The notes below the pieces were generated by a model that was not told the DNA's origin, made no database searches, and saw only the letters and a program-made list of their open reading frames with translations. A DNA stretch of 6,959 bases from positions 1-6,959 of the forward strand of contig CAJXNA010000106.1 in NCBI GenBank assembly GCA_913056415.1, given 5' to 3'. The DNA is from an uncultured Chloroflexota bacterium (GTDB lineage Bacteria > Chloroflexota > Dehalococcoidia > SM23-28-2 > RBG-16-64-32). Shown piece by piece: positions 1 to 5,276 of the stretch (position 1 is the stretch's first letter; each line of letters opens with the position of its first letter). The position numbers and the translations under genes were made by a program.

Positions 1-315
1 CTCGACGAGGCCGATGATGATGACGACGGTGATGTTGATGCTGATGTCGATGGCGATGTCGGGATCCTGAGCCACGGCGTCGGACCGAACCCCAATCGCG
101 GCTGCGCCACTGGGTCGCTGGACCACGCACGTGAAGTGCTGGCGGCGCTGCTCATCACGGATCACCCGGGCGTGAATGCGGGGATACAGAACGCCCTGGA
201 CAAGATGTGCCACGGCGATGTCGTCTTGACGACGGGCTTGCCGGGGTTCGGTGATGGAGACGGCGGCGGGAGTGAGGATCACCCCGGCGACGGAAACGCG
301 TTTGGTCGTGGCCAC
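1..315 (-). CDS. possible partial coding region, unidentified, running off the left edge
   Basis: The minus strand is open from the stop at 378-376 to base 1, about 125 codons. I do not recognise the product. The translation is rich in Ala, Val, Ile, Thr and Arg, and ends near the left edge in an alternating hydrophobic stretch (IAIDISINITVVIIIG, about 58 to 11). There is no ATG in the frame and no clear Shine-Dalgarno sequence; GTG at 315 is only one candidate start (others: TTG 321, GTG 282). The plus strand is open in the same codon register (1-366) but reads as Gly/Asp-rich low-complexity protein. The in-register antisense of lysS in this window looks the same, so I favour the minus strand. 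It could equally be a gene remnant or non-coding. Confidence 0.22.
   Translation of the reverse strand, partial: MATTKRVSVAGVILTPAAVSITEPRQARRQDDIAVAHLVQGVLYPRIHARVIRDEQRRQHFTCVVQRPSGAAAIGVRSDAVAQDPDIAIDISINITVVIIIGLVE
13..60. repeat. GAT-rich short tandem tract
   Basis: Bases 13-27 are GAT/GAC triplets. Bases 31-60 are five hexamers of the form GATGNY (GATGTT, GATGCT, GATGTC, GATGGC, GATGTC). The tract would encode alternating Asp-X on the plus strand or alternating Ile-X on the minus strand. It is low-complexity sequence and may bias any gene call here. Confidence 0.6.
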
Positions 316-400
316 GGCCAAGGCAAGCCGGATGGCGTGCCGCCGAACGGTGGTGACGGCGGGTAGGCCGAAAGACTACCGTACGAACGATAGTAGAGAG

Positions 401-426
401 GCGGCGGGCGAGAGCCCGCCGCTTCT
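401..426. terminator. hairpin downstream of serS, probable bidirectional terminator
   Basis: GCGGCGGGC (401-409) and GCCCGCCGC (414-422) are perfect 9-bp arms around a GAGA loop. The hairpin begins 25 nt past the serS stop. On the plus strand it is followed by TTCTTCGTTT. On the minus strand, the serS direction, it is followed only by CTCTCTACT, a weak U-tract. It is placed to end serS transcription, but the tail is better for plus-strand readthrough. Confidence 0.55.
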
Positions 427-447
427 TCGTTTCGGTGCCGATGGGGG

Positions 448-1758
448 CTAGGCCGTTATGCGCTCCGCACCGCTCATGTAGGGGCGCAGCGGTTCCGGGA
501 TCAGCACGGAGCCGTCCGGCTGCTGGTAATTTTCCAGGACGGCGATTAGCGTGCGGGGGAGGGCGAGACCGGAGCCGTTGAGGGTGTGGGGGTGCTCCAG
601 GCGGGCGCCCTTCTCGCGGCGGTAGCGGATGTTGGCGCGGCGGGCCTGGAAGTCGGTGCAGTTGGAGCAGGAGGAGACCTCCAGCCATTCGCCGCAGCCG
701 GGGGCCCACATCTCGATGTCGTAGGCCTCGGCGGCGTTGAAGCCGAGGTCGCCGGCGCAGAGCTGGACGATGCGGTGGGGGATGCTCAGGGCGAGGCAAA
801 CGGATTCGGCGTCGCGCACGAGGTCATGGAGGGCCTCGGCTGACTGCTCGGGTTCGACGAACGTGTACAGCTCTACCTTATCGAACTGGTGGCCGCGCTT
901 GATGCCGCGGACGTCGCGGCCGGCGGACATCTTCTCGCGGCGGAAGCAGGGGGTGCAGGCGACGTAGCTGAGGGGGAGCGTGCCCGTCTCCAGGATGTCG
1001 TCGCGGTGCATGTTGGTGAGCGCTACCTCGGCCGTGGGGATGAACCAGAAGTCCTCCTCGGCGTCGTGGTACATGTTGTCGGCGAACTTGGGGAGCCAGC
1101 CGCCGGCCCACATGTTCTCCTCCTTGATCATCGCCGGCGGGTAGACCTCCGTGTAGCGGTCGTCGGTGAGGTGGAGGTCGAGCATGAAGGCGATGAGGGC
1201 GCGCTGGAGGCGGGCGCCGAGGCGTTTGAGGATGTAGAAGCGGGAGCCGGAGAGCTTGGAGCCGCGCTCGAAGTCGATGATGCCCAGCGCCTCGCCCAGC
1301 TCCCAGTGAGGCTTGTGGAAGGTGGGCTTGACAGGCTTGCCCTCTGTGCGGATCACTACGTTGGCCGATTCGTCCGCGCCGTCAGGGACGGCGTTGGCGG
1401 GTAGGTTGGGCACCTGAAGGAGGAGGTCGCGCAGGCGGCGGTCCATGTCGCGGAGCTGATCCTCGAGGCCATCCAGCTTATCGCCGAGGAAGGAGGAGCG
1501 GGCGACGAGGTCGGAGCGGCGGTGCTCGGCGTGCTTCGCCTCTTTGGTCTCGGCGGTCTTCATCTCGCGGGCGAGCTGGCCGACCTCTTTGGAGATGGCG
1601 TTGCGCTCGGAACGAAGCGGCTCGACCTCCTGGAGGGTGCGGCGGCGTTCGGTGTCCAGGGCGAGGATGTCGTCCAGGGGGATGTCGTCGGCGCCGCGAC
1701 GGGCGAGGCCGCGACGGACTTCGTCCGGGTTTTCGCGGATGAGCTGAATGGAGAGCAT
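448..1758 (-). CDS. serS: serine--tRNA ligase (SerRS)
   Basis: Cytoplasmic class II aminoacyl-tRNA synthetase that charges tRNA-Ser (and tRNA-Sec where present) with serine through seryl-adenylate. The 436 residues match the usual length. The N-terminus MLSIQLIRENPDEV is the standard SerRS opening and fixes the ATG, although the upstream ribosome site is weak. Residues about 29-113 form the charged, heptad-like coiled-coil arm that grips the long variable arm of tRNA-Ser. The catalytic core follows: the serine-binding TAE at 242-244, motif 2 from about C271 (CFRREKMSAGRDVRG, then HQFDKVE) and motif 3 at about 393-411 (LNGSGLALPRTL, then LENYQ). Motif 2 has EKMSAGRD where most bacterial enzymes have EAGxAGRD or EAGxAGKD. 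It lies 17 bp after the Nudix gene and is the last confident gene of the minus-strand block. Confidence 0.97.
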   Translation of the reverse strand: MLSIQLIRENPDEVRRGLARRGADDIPLDDILALDTERRRTLQEVEPLRSERNAISKEVGQLAREMKTAETKEAKHAEHRRSDLVARSSFLGDKLDGLEDQLRDMDRRLRDLLLQVPNLPANAVPDGADESANVVIRTEGKPVKPTFHKPHWELGEALGIIDFERGSKLSGSRFYILKRLGARLQRALIAFMLDLHLTDDRYTEVYPPAMIKEENMWAGGWLPKFADNMYHDAEEDFWFIPTAEVALTNMHRDDILETGTLPLSYVACTPCFRREKMSAGRDVRGIKRGHQFDKVELYTFVEPEQSAEALHDLVRDAESVCLALSIPHRIVQLCAGDLGFNAAEAYDIEMWAPGCGEWLEVSSCSNCTDFQARRANIRYRREKGARLEHPHTLNGSGLALPRTLIAVLENYQQPDGSVLIPEPLRPYMSGAERITA

Positions 1759-1762
1759 TCCG

Positions 1763-1798
1763 AGAACCTACAAACCTAGAACTTGGGACTTAGAACCT
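1763..1798. repeat. short AGAACCT direct repeats across the Nudix stop and serS leader
   Basis: AGAACCT occurs at 1763-1769 and 1792-1798, with the related CTAGAACTT between them (1776-1784). On the transcribed strand these read AGGTTCT, AAGTTCTAGG and AGGTTCT. The Nudix stop codon (TAG, 1778-1776) lies inside the repeat, so the last Nudix codons and the serS leader are both repeat-derived. Confidence 0.45.
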
Positions 1799-2276
1799 GT
1801 CGGGCCGTCTGGATCGCCTTGATGGCGAGGAGGCGCACGTCCTCAGCGATGGGGACGGCGACGCCACAGGCAGCGAGGTCGAGCGGCTGGTTGGAGCGGA
1901 GGGTGTCCTCATCCACCCAATGGAAGTCGCCGAGGGACGGATTGGGGGCGGCCCCGACTGAGTCGGCGAGGCGACAGAAGTATATGAGGTCGATGTGCTG
2001 GTGGGGCTCGCCGGCTTCGGCGCTGTCCTCCAGCAAGATGGTGTAGGGCGGCTGCACCTGGCCTGGGTAGGGGAAGGGCAGGACAGGGACGGAGGGGATG
2101 ACCTCGGCGGTCGCGCCGGTCTCCTCCTGGATCTCGCGGAGGACAGCCTGGACTGGGTCCTCGTCCGGCTCGATGTGGCCACCGGGGGGCATCCACTGCT
2201 GGAGGCGTTTGTGCCAGTGGAGGAGGGTGCGGGAGGCTTGCACGACGAAGCCGGTGGCGGTGAAGTGGCGTCTCAC
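1776..2276 (-). CDS. Nudix hydrolase
   Basis: Predicted cytoplasmic Nudix pyrophosphohydrolase, 166 residues, cleaving a nucleoside diphosphate linked to some moiety X. The Nudix box is complete: G33, E39, R47-E48, E51-E52 and G54, matching GX5EX7REUXEEXGU, inside the context WMPPGGHIEPDE. The glutamates coordinate the catalytic Mg2+. A second conserved patch, PHQHIDLIYF (91-100), follows. The frame stays open upstream to 2600, but that extension is Arg/Pro-rich and lies over the HAD gene. The GTG at 2276 overlaps the HAD stop as GTGA and places the first beta strand (FTATGFVVQ) where the fold needs it. Overlap of this kind suggests translational coupling. The substrate cannot be read from the sequence; Ap4A, ADP-ribose and oxidised nucleotides are all possible. 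Confidence 0.92.
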   Translation of the reverse strand: MRRHFTATGFVVQASRTLLHWHKRLQQWMPPGGHIEPDEDPVQAVLREIQEETGATAEVIPSVPVLPFPYPGQVQPPYTILLEDSAEAGEPHQHIDLIYFCRLADSVGAAPNPSLGDFHWVDEDTLRSNQPLDLAACGVAVPIAEDVRLLAIKAIQTARQVLSPKF

Positions 2277-2950
2277 GGCTGCGCCTCGCGGGCGACGGAA
2301 GCGAGGAGCGACAGGTCGAAATCGGCGAAGCTGTCCAGCACCAGGTCGGCCTCGTCCAGGGGCGGCAGGGCGGTGGAGGCGGCGCGGAGCTGGATGGCGA
2401 ACATGCCGGCGGCCTTGGCGGAGCGGACGCCGGCCAGTGTGTCCTCCACGGCGAGGCAGTCCTGTGGAGCGACACCGAGGCGCTGGGCGGCGGCGAGAAA
2501 TAGGTCCGGCGCGGGCTTGCCGTTGTTCACGTCGCTGGCGGAGACGGTGGTGTCGAAGGCGTCCTGGAGGCCGAGGCCGCGGAGGGTGGCGTCCACCCAC
2601 TGGCGGAGGGAGGCGGAGGCGATGGCTATGGGGACGCCGTGGCGCCGCAGCTCCTCGATGAGGGGACGGGCGCCGGACATGGGTTCTACGGGTTTCTTCA
2701 GAAGCGTGAGGACGGCTTTGTCGTAGGCTCGGTAGAGTTGGCTTGGTGGTTCGTTGAGCTTGAAGCGTTTGCGCACCCAGTCCCAGCTCGCCTCCACAGA
2801 GGAGCCGATGATGCGGACGTAGTCGTCTTGGTTCAGGCTGTGGCCGTATGGCTTCAGGACGATGTTGAACGCCTCGTGATAGAGTGGCTCGCCGTCCCAG
2901 AGGACGCCGTCGAGGTCGAAGATGACGGCGCGAAAGGTACGATCGGTCAC
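2273..2950 (-). CDS. HAD-superfamily phosphatase, beta-phosphoglucomutase/phosphoglycolate phosphatase-like
   Basis: Haloacid dehalogenase-type phosphotransferase, 225 residues, using an aspartyl-phosphate intermediate. Motif I is FDLDGVLWDGEPLY, with nucleophile D12 and acid/base D14. An alpha-helical cap (about 20-85) follows, as in subfamily I. Motif II is AIASAS (S112 or S114), motif III is K145 in NNGKPAPD, and motif IV is E169-D170 in LAVEDTLAGVRSA. All catalytic positions are present. I chose GTG at 2950 because AGGGG sits 6 nt upstream and the protein then starts just before the first beta strand; a GTG at 2986 would add 12 Pro/Gly-rich residues encoded by repeat DNA. The gene ends in a 4-base overlap with the Nudix gene. 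The substrate is a small phosphorylated metabolite, not determinable here; family members include beta-phosphoglucomutase, phosphoglycolate and sugar-phosphate phosphatases. Confidence 0.93.
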   Translation of the reverse strand: MTDRTFRAVIFDLDGVLWDGEPLYHEAFNIVLKPYGHSLNQDDYVRIIGSSVEASWDWVRKRFKLNEPPSQLYRAYDKAVLTLLKKPVEPMSGARPLIEELRRHGVPIAIASASLRQWVDATLRGLGLQDAFDTTVSASDVNNGKPAPDLFLAAAQRLGVAPQDCLAVEDTLAGVRSAKAAGMFAIQLRAASTALPPLDEADLVLDSFADFDLSLLASVAREAQP

Positions 2951-2954
2951 GGCT

Positions 2955-2980
2955 GGCCCCTCTCCCGCAGGTGGGGGAAG
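2955..2980. repeat. 26-nt direct repeat, copy 1 (HAD leader)
   Basis: This copy matches 3071-3096 at 24 of 26 positions; both end in GCAGGTGGGGGAAG. It contains the Shine-Dalgarno sequence of the HAD gene (GGAGAGGGG on the minus strand). CTTCCCCC (2980-2973) can fold onto GGGAGAGG (2966-2959) with one mismatch and a wobble pair, which would partly mask that ribosome site. Confidence 0.65.
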
Positions 2981-2985
2981 GTGCA

Positions 2986-3005
2986 CCGCCGACTGAAGTC
3001 GGCGG
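2986..3005. repeat. perfect 9-bp inverted repeat in the lysS-HAD gap
   Basis: CCGCCGACT (2986-2994) and AGTCGGCGG (2997-3005) are exact inverted arms around GA. As RNA this gives an 8-bp GC-rich stem with a 4-nt loop. No T-run follows on either strand, so it is not a standard intrinsic terminator. It looks like part of a dispersed intergenic repeat and may act as an RNA-stabilising or processing hairpin between lysS and HAD. Confidence 0.75.
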
Positions 3006-3010
3006 CTTCA

Positions 3011-3035
3011 GATTCTTCGCTCTGCTCAGAATGAC
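3011..3035. repeat. ATTCTTCGC...AGAATGAC dispersed-type repeat
   Basis: The segment has inverted ends (ATTCT at 3012-3016, AGAAT at 3028-3032) around a TTCGCTCTGC-like core. From memory, closely similar sequences recur in the intergenic regions of many Chloroflexota and other bacterial genomes. Only one copy is in this window, so repetition cannot be shown from the window alone. Confidence 0.5.
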
Positions 3036-3054
3036 GGGTGAAGCAGGCTTGAGC

Positions 3055-3075
3055 GGGCCCGTTCATGAAGGGCCC
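3055..3075. repeat. GGGCCC pair around the lysS stop codon
   Basis: GGGCCC at 3055-3060 and at 3070-3075 flank GTTCATGAA, itself nearly palindromic. The lysS stop codon lies inside. The transcript could form a 6-bp stem over the stop; no U-tract follows. Confidence 0.4.
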
Positions 3076-4532
3076 CTTTCGCGCAGGTGGGGGAAGAGGA
3101 TGACCTCGCGGATGGAGGGCTGGCCGGTGAGGGCCATGACGAGGCGGTCGATGCCGATGCCGAGGCCGCCGCAGGGCGGCATGCCGTACTCCAGGGCGAC
3201 GAGGAACTCCTCGTCCGCCAGCTCCACCTCCTCGTCGCCGGCGGCGCGCAGGCGGGCCTGCTGGAGCATGCGCTCCCGCTGGTCAAGGGGGTCGTTGAGC
3301 TCGGAGTAGGCGTTGCCGACCTCACGGCCGGCGATGAACAGCTCGAAGCGCTCCACGAGGCGGGGGTTGTCGGGCTTGCGCTTTGCCAGGGGGGAGAGCT
3401 CCACGGGGTAGTCCAGGATGAAGGTGGGCTGGATGAGGTTGGGCTCCACTTTGGCGGAGAGGAGCTCATCGATGAGCTTGCCGCGGCCCCAGGTCTCGTC
3501 CACGGCGACGCCGCAGGAGGCGGTGGCCCGTTGCATGGACTCTACGTCAGGATAGTCCTCGAAGTCGATGCCGCTGTAGTGCTTGATGGCGTCGCGGAGG
3601 GTGAGGCGGGGCCAGGGTGGGGCGAAGTCGATCTTTGTGTCGGCGTGGGCGACCGTAGTGTCGCCGAGCGCCTCGCCGGCGACGGTGGAGATCATCTCCT
3701 CTACCATGTCCATCACGTCGTTGTAGTCGGCGTAGGCCTGGTAGGACTCCAGCATCGTGAACTCGGGGTTGTATTTGGCGGAGACGCCCTCGTTGCGGAA
3801 GATGCGGCCGATCTCGTAAACACGGTCGTAGCCGCCGATGACGAGCCGCTTGAGGTAGAGCTCCAGGGCGATGCGGAGGTAGAGCTGGCGGTCAAGGGCG
3901 TTGTGGTAGGTGACGAAGGGTTTGGCGGCGGCGCCGCCGGCGGCGGGCTGGAGGACGGGCGTCTCCACCTCCAGGAAGCCGCGGTCGTCCAGGAAGCGGC
4001 GTATGGCGGTGATGATGCGGGAGCGGGCCAGGAACACATCGCGGACTTCGGTGTTGGCCATGAGGTCCAGGTAGCGCTGGCGGTAGCGCACCTCAACGTC
4101 CTGGAGGCCGTGCCACTTCTCCGGGGGCGCTCGTAGCGCCTTGGCGAGGACGGTTAGCGCTTCCACCTGCACGGTAGGCTCGCCGGTCTTAGTGCGGAAG
4201 AGAGGTCCGCGGATGCCGAGGAAGTCACCGATGTCAAGGTCGTGTAGGGTCTCGTAGGTCTCAGGGCCGAGGATGTCCTGCTTGAGGTAGGTCTGAATGC
4301 GGCCTGAACCGTCGCGCAGGTCGAGGAACGTGGCCTTGCCCATGTGGCGCATGGCGGTGATGCGTCCGGCGATGGTGACGGGGTTGGCCGACTGGTCACG
4401 GCCTTCCAGGAGGTCGAGGGCCTGCCGGGTGGTGTGGGAGGGGCGGAAGCGGGTGGGGTAGGGGTCTATGCCGCGGGAACGGAGGCGCTCCAGCTTGGCG
4501 GTTCGCAGGGCTATAATCTCTTCTTCGCCCAT
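3063..4532 (-). CDS. lysS: lysine--tRNA ligase, class II (LysRS)
   Basis: Cytoplasmic class IIb synthetase that attaches lysine to tRNA-Lys, and a known source of Ap4A in other bacteria. At 489 residues it is full length for the bacterial type. The N-terminal OB-fold anticodon-binding domain spans about 52-130 (VTIAGRITAMRHMGKATFLDL). Motif 1 is around 180-195 (FLEVETPVLQPAAGG). Motif 2 is FRNEGVSAKYNPEFTMLE (245-262), with AKY where many homologues have TRH. Motif 3 is GGLGIGIDRLVM (455-466). The lysine-pocket stretch GREVGNAYSELNDP (402-415) is intact. The ATG start follows AAAGG by 6 nt. The last codons (FPHLRERGPS) lie in a 26-nt sequence repeated upstream of the HAD gene. It follows greA after a hairpin-bearing gap of about 75 bp. 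Confidence 0.97.
   Translation of the reverse strand: MGEEEIIALRTAKLERLRSRGIDPYPTRFRPSHTTRQALDLLEGRDQSANPVTIAGRITAMRHMGKATFLDLRDGSGRIQTYLKQDILGPETYETLHDLDIGDFLGIRGPLFRTKTGEPTVQVEALTVLAKALRAPPEKWHGLQDVEVRYRQRYLDLMANTEVRDVFLARSRIITAIRRFLDDRGFLEVETPVLQPAAGGAAAKPFVTYHNALDRQLYLRIALELYLKRLVIGGYDRVYEIGRIFRNEGVSAKYNPEFTMLESYQAYADYNDVMDMVEEMISTVAGEALGDTTVAHADTKIDFAPPWPRLTLRDAIKHYSGIDFEDYPDVESMQRATASCGVAVDETWGRGKLIDELLSAKVEPNLIQPTFILDYPVELSPLAKRKPDNPRLVERFELFIAGREVGNAYSELNDPLDQRERMLQQARLRAAGDEEVELADEEFLVALEYGMPPCGGLGIGIDRLVMALTGQPSIREVILFPHLRERGPS
3071..3096. repeat. 26-nt direct repeat, copy 2 (3' end of lysS)
   Basis: This is the coding copy of the repeat at 2955-2980, with two mismatches. It encodes the LysRS ending FPHLRERG. 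The two copies flank the inverted repeat and the ATTCTTCGC element, 116 bp apart in register. Confidence 0.65.
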
Positions 4533-4550
4533 CAGTGGCCTTTGAAACCT

Positions 4551-4583
4551 ATCAGGCGGGGCCCGGTTGGCGCCCCGCCTGAT
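4551..4583. promoter_or_regulatory. perfect 12-bp hairpin between greA and lysS
   Basis: ATCAGGCGGGGC (4551-4562) and GCCCCGCCTGAT (4572-4583) are exact inverted arms with a 9-nt loop (4563-4571). On the minus strand it starts about 24 nt after the greA stop and ends 18 nt before the lysS ATG. Transcribed that way it is followed by AGGTTTC, so there is no proper U-tract. The plus strand has TTTTA instead (from 4583). It may separate greA from lysS messages by partial termination or processing, or shape lysS translation initiation. Confidence 0.7.
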
Positions 4584-4607
4584 TTTACCGTTCGCTGTTT
4601 TGCTACG

Positions 4608-5075
4608 CTAGTCGACGCTTACGATCGTCCAGAGGAGGGCGCCGGCGGGGGCGTTCACCTTGACCTCAGCGCCGACGGACTTGCCCAGCAGCGCCTGGCC
4701 CACCGGGGACTCGTTGCTGATGCGGTGCCCCTTCGGGTCGGTCTCGGCGGAGCCGACGATAACGTAGGTCTGCTTGTTGCCCTTGTGGTCCTGAACGGTG
4801 ACGCTAGAGCCCAGGCTAACGCGCATGTGGTCGTGGGCCTCCTTGATGATGACGGCGTTCTGGATGATCGTCTCAAGGGTGAGGATACGGCCCTCGACGA
4901 AGGCCTGCTCGTTGCGGGCATCCTCGTATTCGGGGGCGTTCTGGGCGCCCACCATCTCCTTGGCATCATGCATGCGCTGGGCTACTTCGGCCCGACGGAC
5001 GTTGACGAGATGGTCCAGCTCCTGTTGCAGTTTAGCCAGGCCCTCTTTGGTAAGGGGTACGGACTTGCTTGCCAT
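4608..5075 (-). CDS. greA: transcription elongation factor GreA-like protein with altered tip
   Basis: GreA-family factor, 155 residues (E. coli GreA is 158). It enters the RNA polymerase secondary channel and normally triggers cleavage of backtracked RNA. Residues about 7-78 form the antiparallel coiled coil (LTKEGLAKLQQELDHL, then EDARNEQAFVEGRI). Residues about 85-155 form the C-terminal FKBP-like domain (VTVQD, YVIVGSAETDP, ISNESPVGQALLGKSVG). An ungapped alignment from VRR to EGRI puts G43 and N46 at the positions of E. coli D41 and E44, the tip acids that hold the catalytic Mg2+, so RNA cleavage may be weak or absent. ATG 5075 is chosen because GGGAG lies just upstream and MASKSVPLT matches family N-termini; the open frame continues upstream to 5261 through the leader. 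Expression is probably attenuated in that leader. Confidence 0.93.
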   Translation of the reverse strand: MASKSVPLTKEGLAKLQQELDHLVNVRRAEVAQRMHDAKEMVGAQNAPEYEDARNEQAFVEGRILTLETIIQNAVIIKEAHDHMRVSLGSSVTVQDHKGNKQTYVIVGSAETDPKGHRISNESPVGQALLGKSVGAEVKVNAPAGALLWTIVSVD

Positions 5076-5088
5076 GGCTGTCACTCCC

Positions 5089-5140
5089 ACGCCCCGCGAA
5101 AAAAGAGACTGGGGGCACGGGCCCTCAGTCAGGGGGGCGT
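5089..5140 (-). promoter_or_regulatory. greA leader long-range pairing next to the ribosome site
   Basis: In the minus-strand transcript ACGCCCC (5140-5134) is exactly complementary to GGGGCGT (5095-5089). The pairing would enclose the terminator hairpin at 5107-5130 and abut the greA Shine-Dalgarno GGGAG. It is compatible with the hairpin, so the leader may be one structured switch. Function is inferred. Confidence 0.4.
5099..5130 (-). terminator. intrinsic terminator in the greA leader (attenuator)
   Basis: Read on the minus strand, GACTGAGGGC (5130-5121) pairs with GCCCCCAGTC (5116-5107), nine of ten pairs, around a CCGT loop. TCTTTTTT follows immediately. It lies between the greA promoter and the greA ATG, whose first base is 23 nt beyond the T-run, so it would stop part of the transcription before greA. 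There is no gene upstream on this strand for it to terminate. Confidence 0.75.
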
Positions 5141-5159
5141 CTGCGATACTTGCGGCGCC

Positions 5160-5188
5160 ATTATATGGCAGCTGTCGCGGCTTGTAAA
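5160..5188 (-). promoter_or_regulatory. sigma70-type promoter for greA
   Basis: On the minus strand TTTACA (5188-5183) and TATAAT (5165-5160) are separated by 17 bp, five of six and six of six matches to consensus. Transcription should start near 5153, giving a leader of about 78 nt. The -10 lies in a small inverted repeat (GCCAT 5157-5161, ATGGC 5165-5169) that could be an operator. Confidence 0.75.
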
Positions 5189-5207
5189 GGGGCAGAGTTG
5201 CATCGCT

Positions 5208-5235
5208 TTGCTGAGAAGAGGGGCTGTGATACAAT
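5208..5235 (+). promoter_or_regulatory. probable promoter for the GH18-like gene
   Basis: TTGCTG (5208-5213) and TACAAT (5230-5235) are 16 bp apart, and the -10 is preceded by TGA, an extended -10 element. Transcription would begin near 5242, about 35 nt before the ATG at 5277. No clear Shine-Dalgarno sequence lies in that leader. The -35 boxes of this and the greA promoter lie about 20 bp apart, back to back. Confidence 0.45.
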
Positions 5236-5276
5236 CCGCGTGACCATCCGGTGCGGCTCATGTTCGGCTGGCCGGC

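Noticed and set aside
136..366. Plus-strand frame rich in Gly and Asp near the left edge
   Set aside because: Its composition matches the antisense shadows of the real genes here and no domain is visible. It stays possible but is less likely than the minus reading.
155..799. Minus-strand Arg/Pro/His-rich frame over the serS 3' end
   Set aside because: It overlaps the conserved SerRS motifs 2 and 3 in another frame and has the composition of a shadow.
2277..2600. Upstream extension of the Nudix frame, or a HAD-Nudix fusion
   Set aside because: The extra 108 codons are Arg/Pro-rich and lie over the intact HAD gene in another frame; the GTGA overlap gives a natural start at 2276.
2951..2986. 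Longer HAD protein starting at GTG 2986
   Set aside because: The added 12 residues are encoded by repeat DNA, and the ribosome site AGGGG is placed for GTG 2950.
2986..3005. Inverted repeat as an intrinsic terminator for lysS
   Set aside because: The stem is strong, but neither strand has a T-run after it, so I describe it only as a repeat or hairpin.
2955..3096. CRISPR array
   Set aside because: There are only two copies of the 26-nt repeat, one of them inside lysS, and no regular spacers.
3087..4136. Long plus-strand open frame opposite lysS (349 codons)
   Set aside because: It is in register with lysS on the other strand and reads as Gly/Asp/Val/Glu-rich shadow protein, while the minus strand encodes an intact LysRS.
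4344..5243. Plus-strand frame across the lysS 5' end and greA
   Set aside because: It runs antisense to two well-supported genes and through the leader structures, with no recognisable domain.
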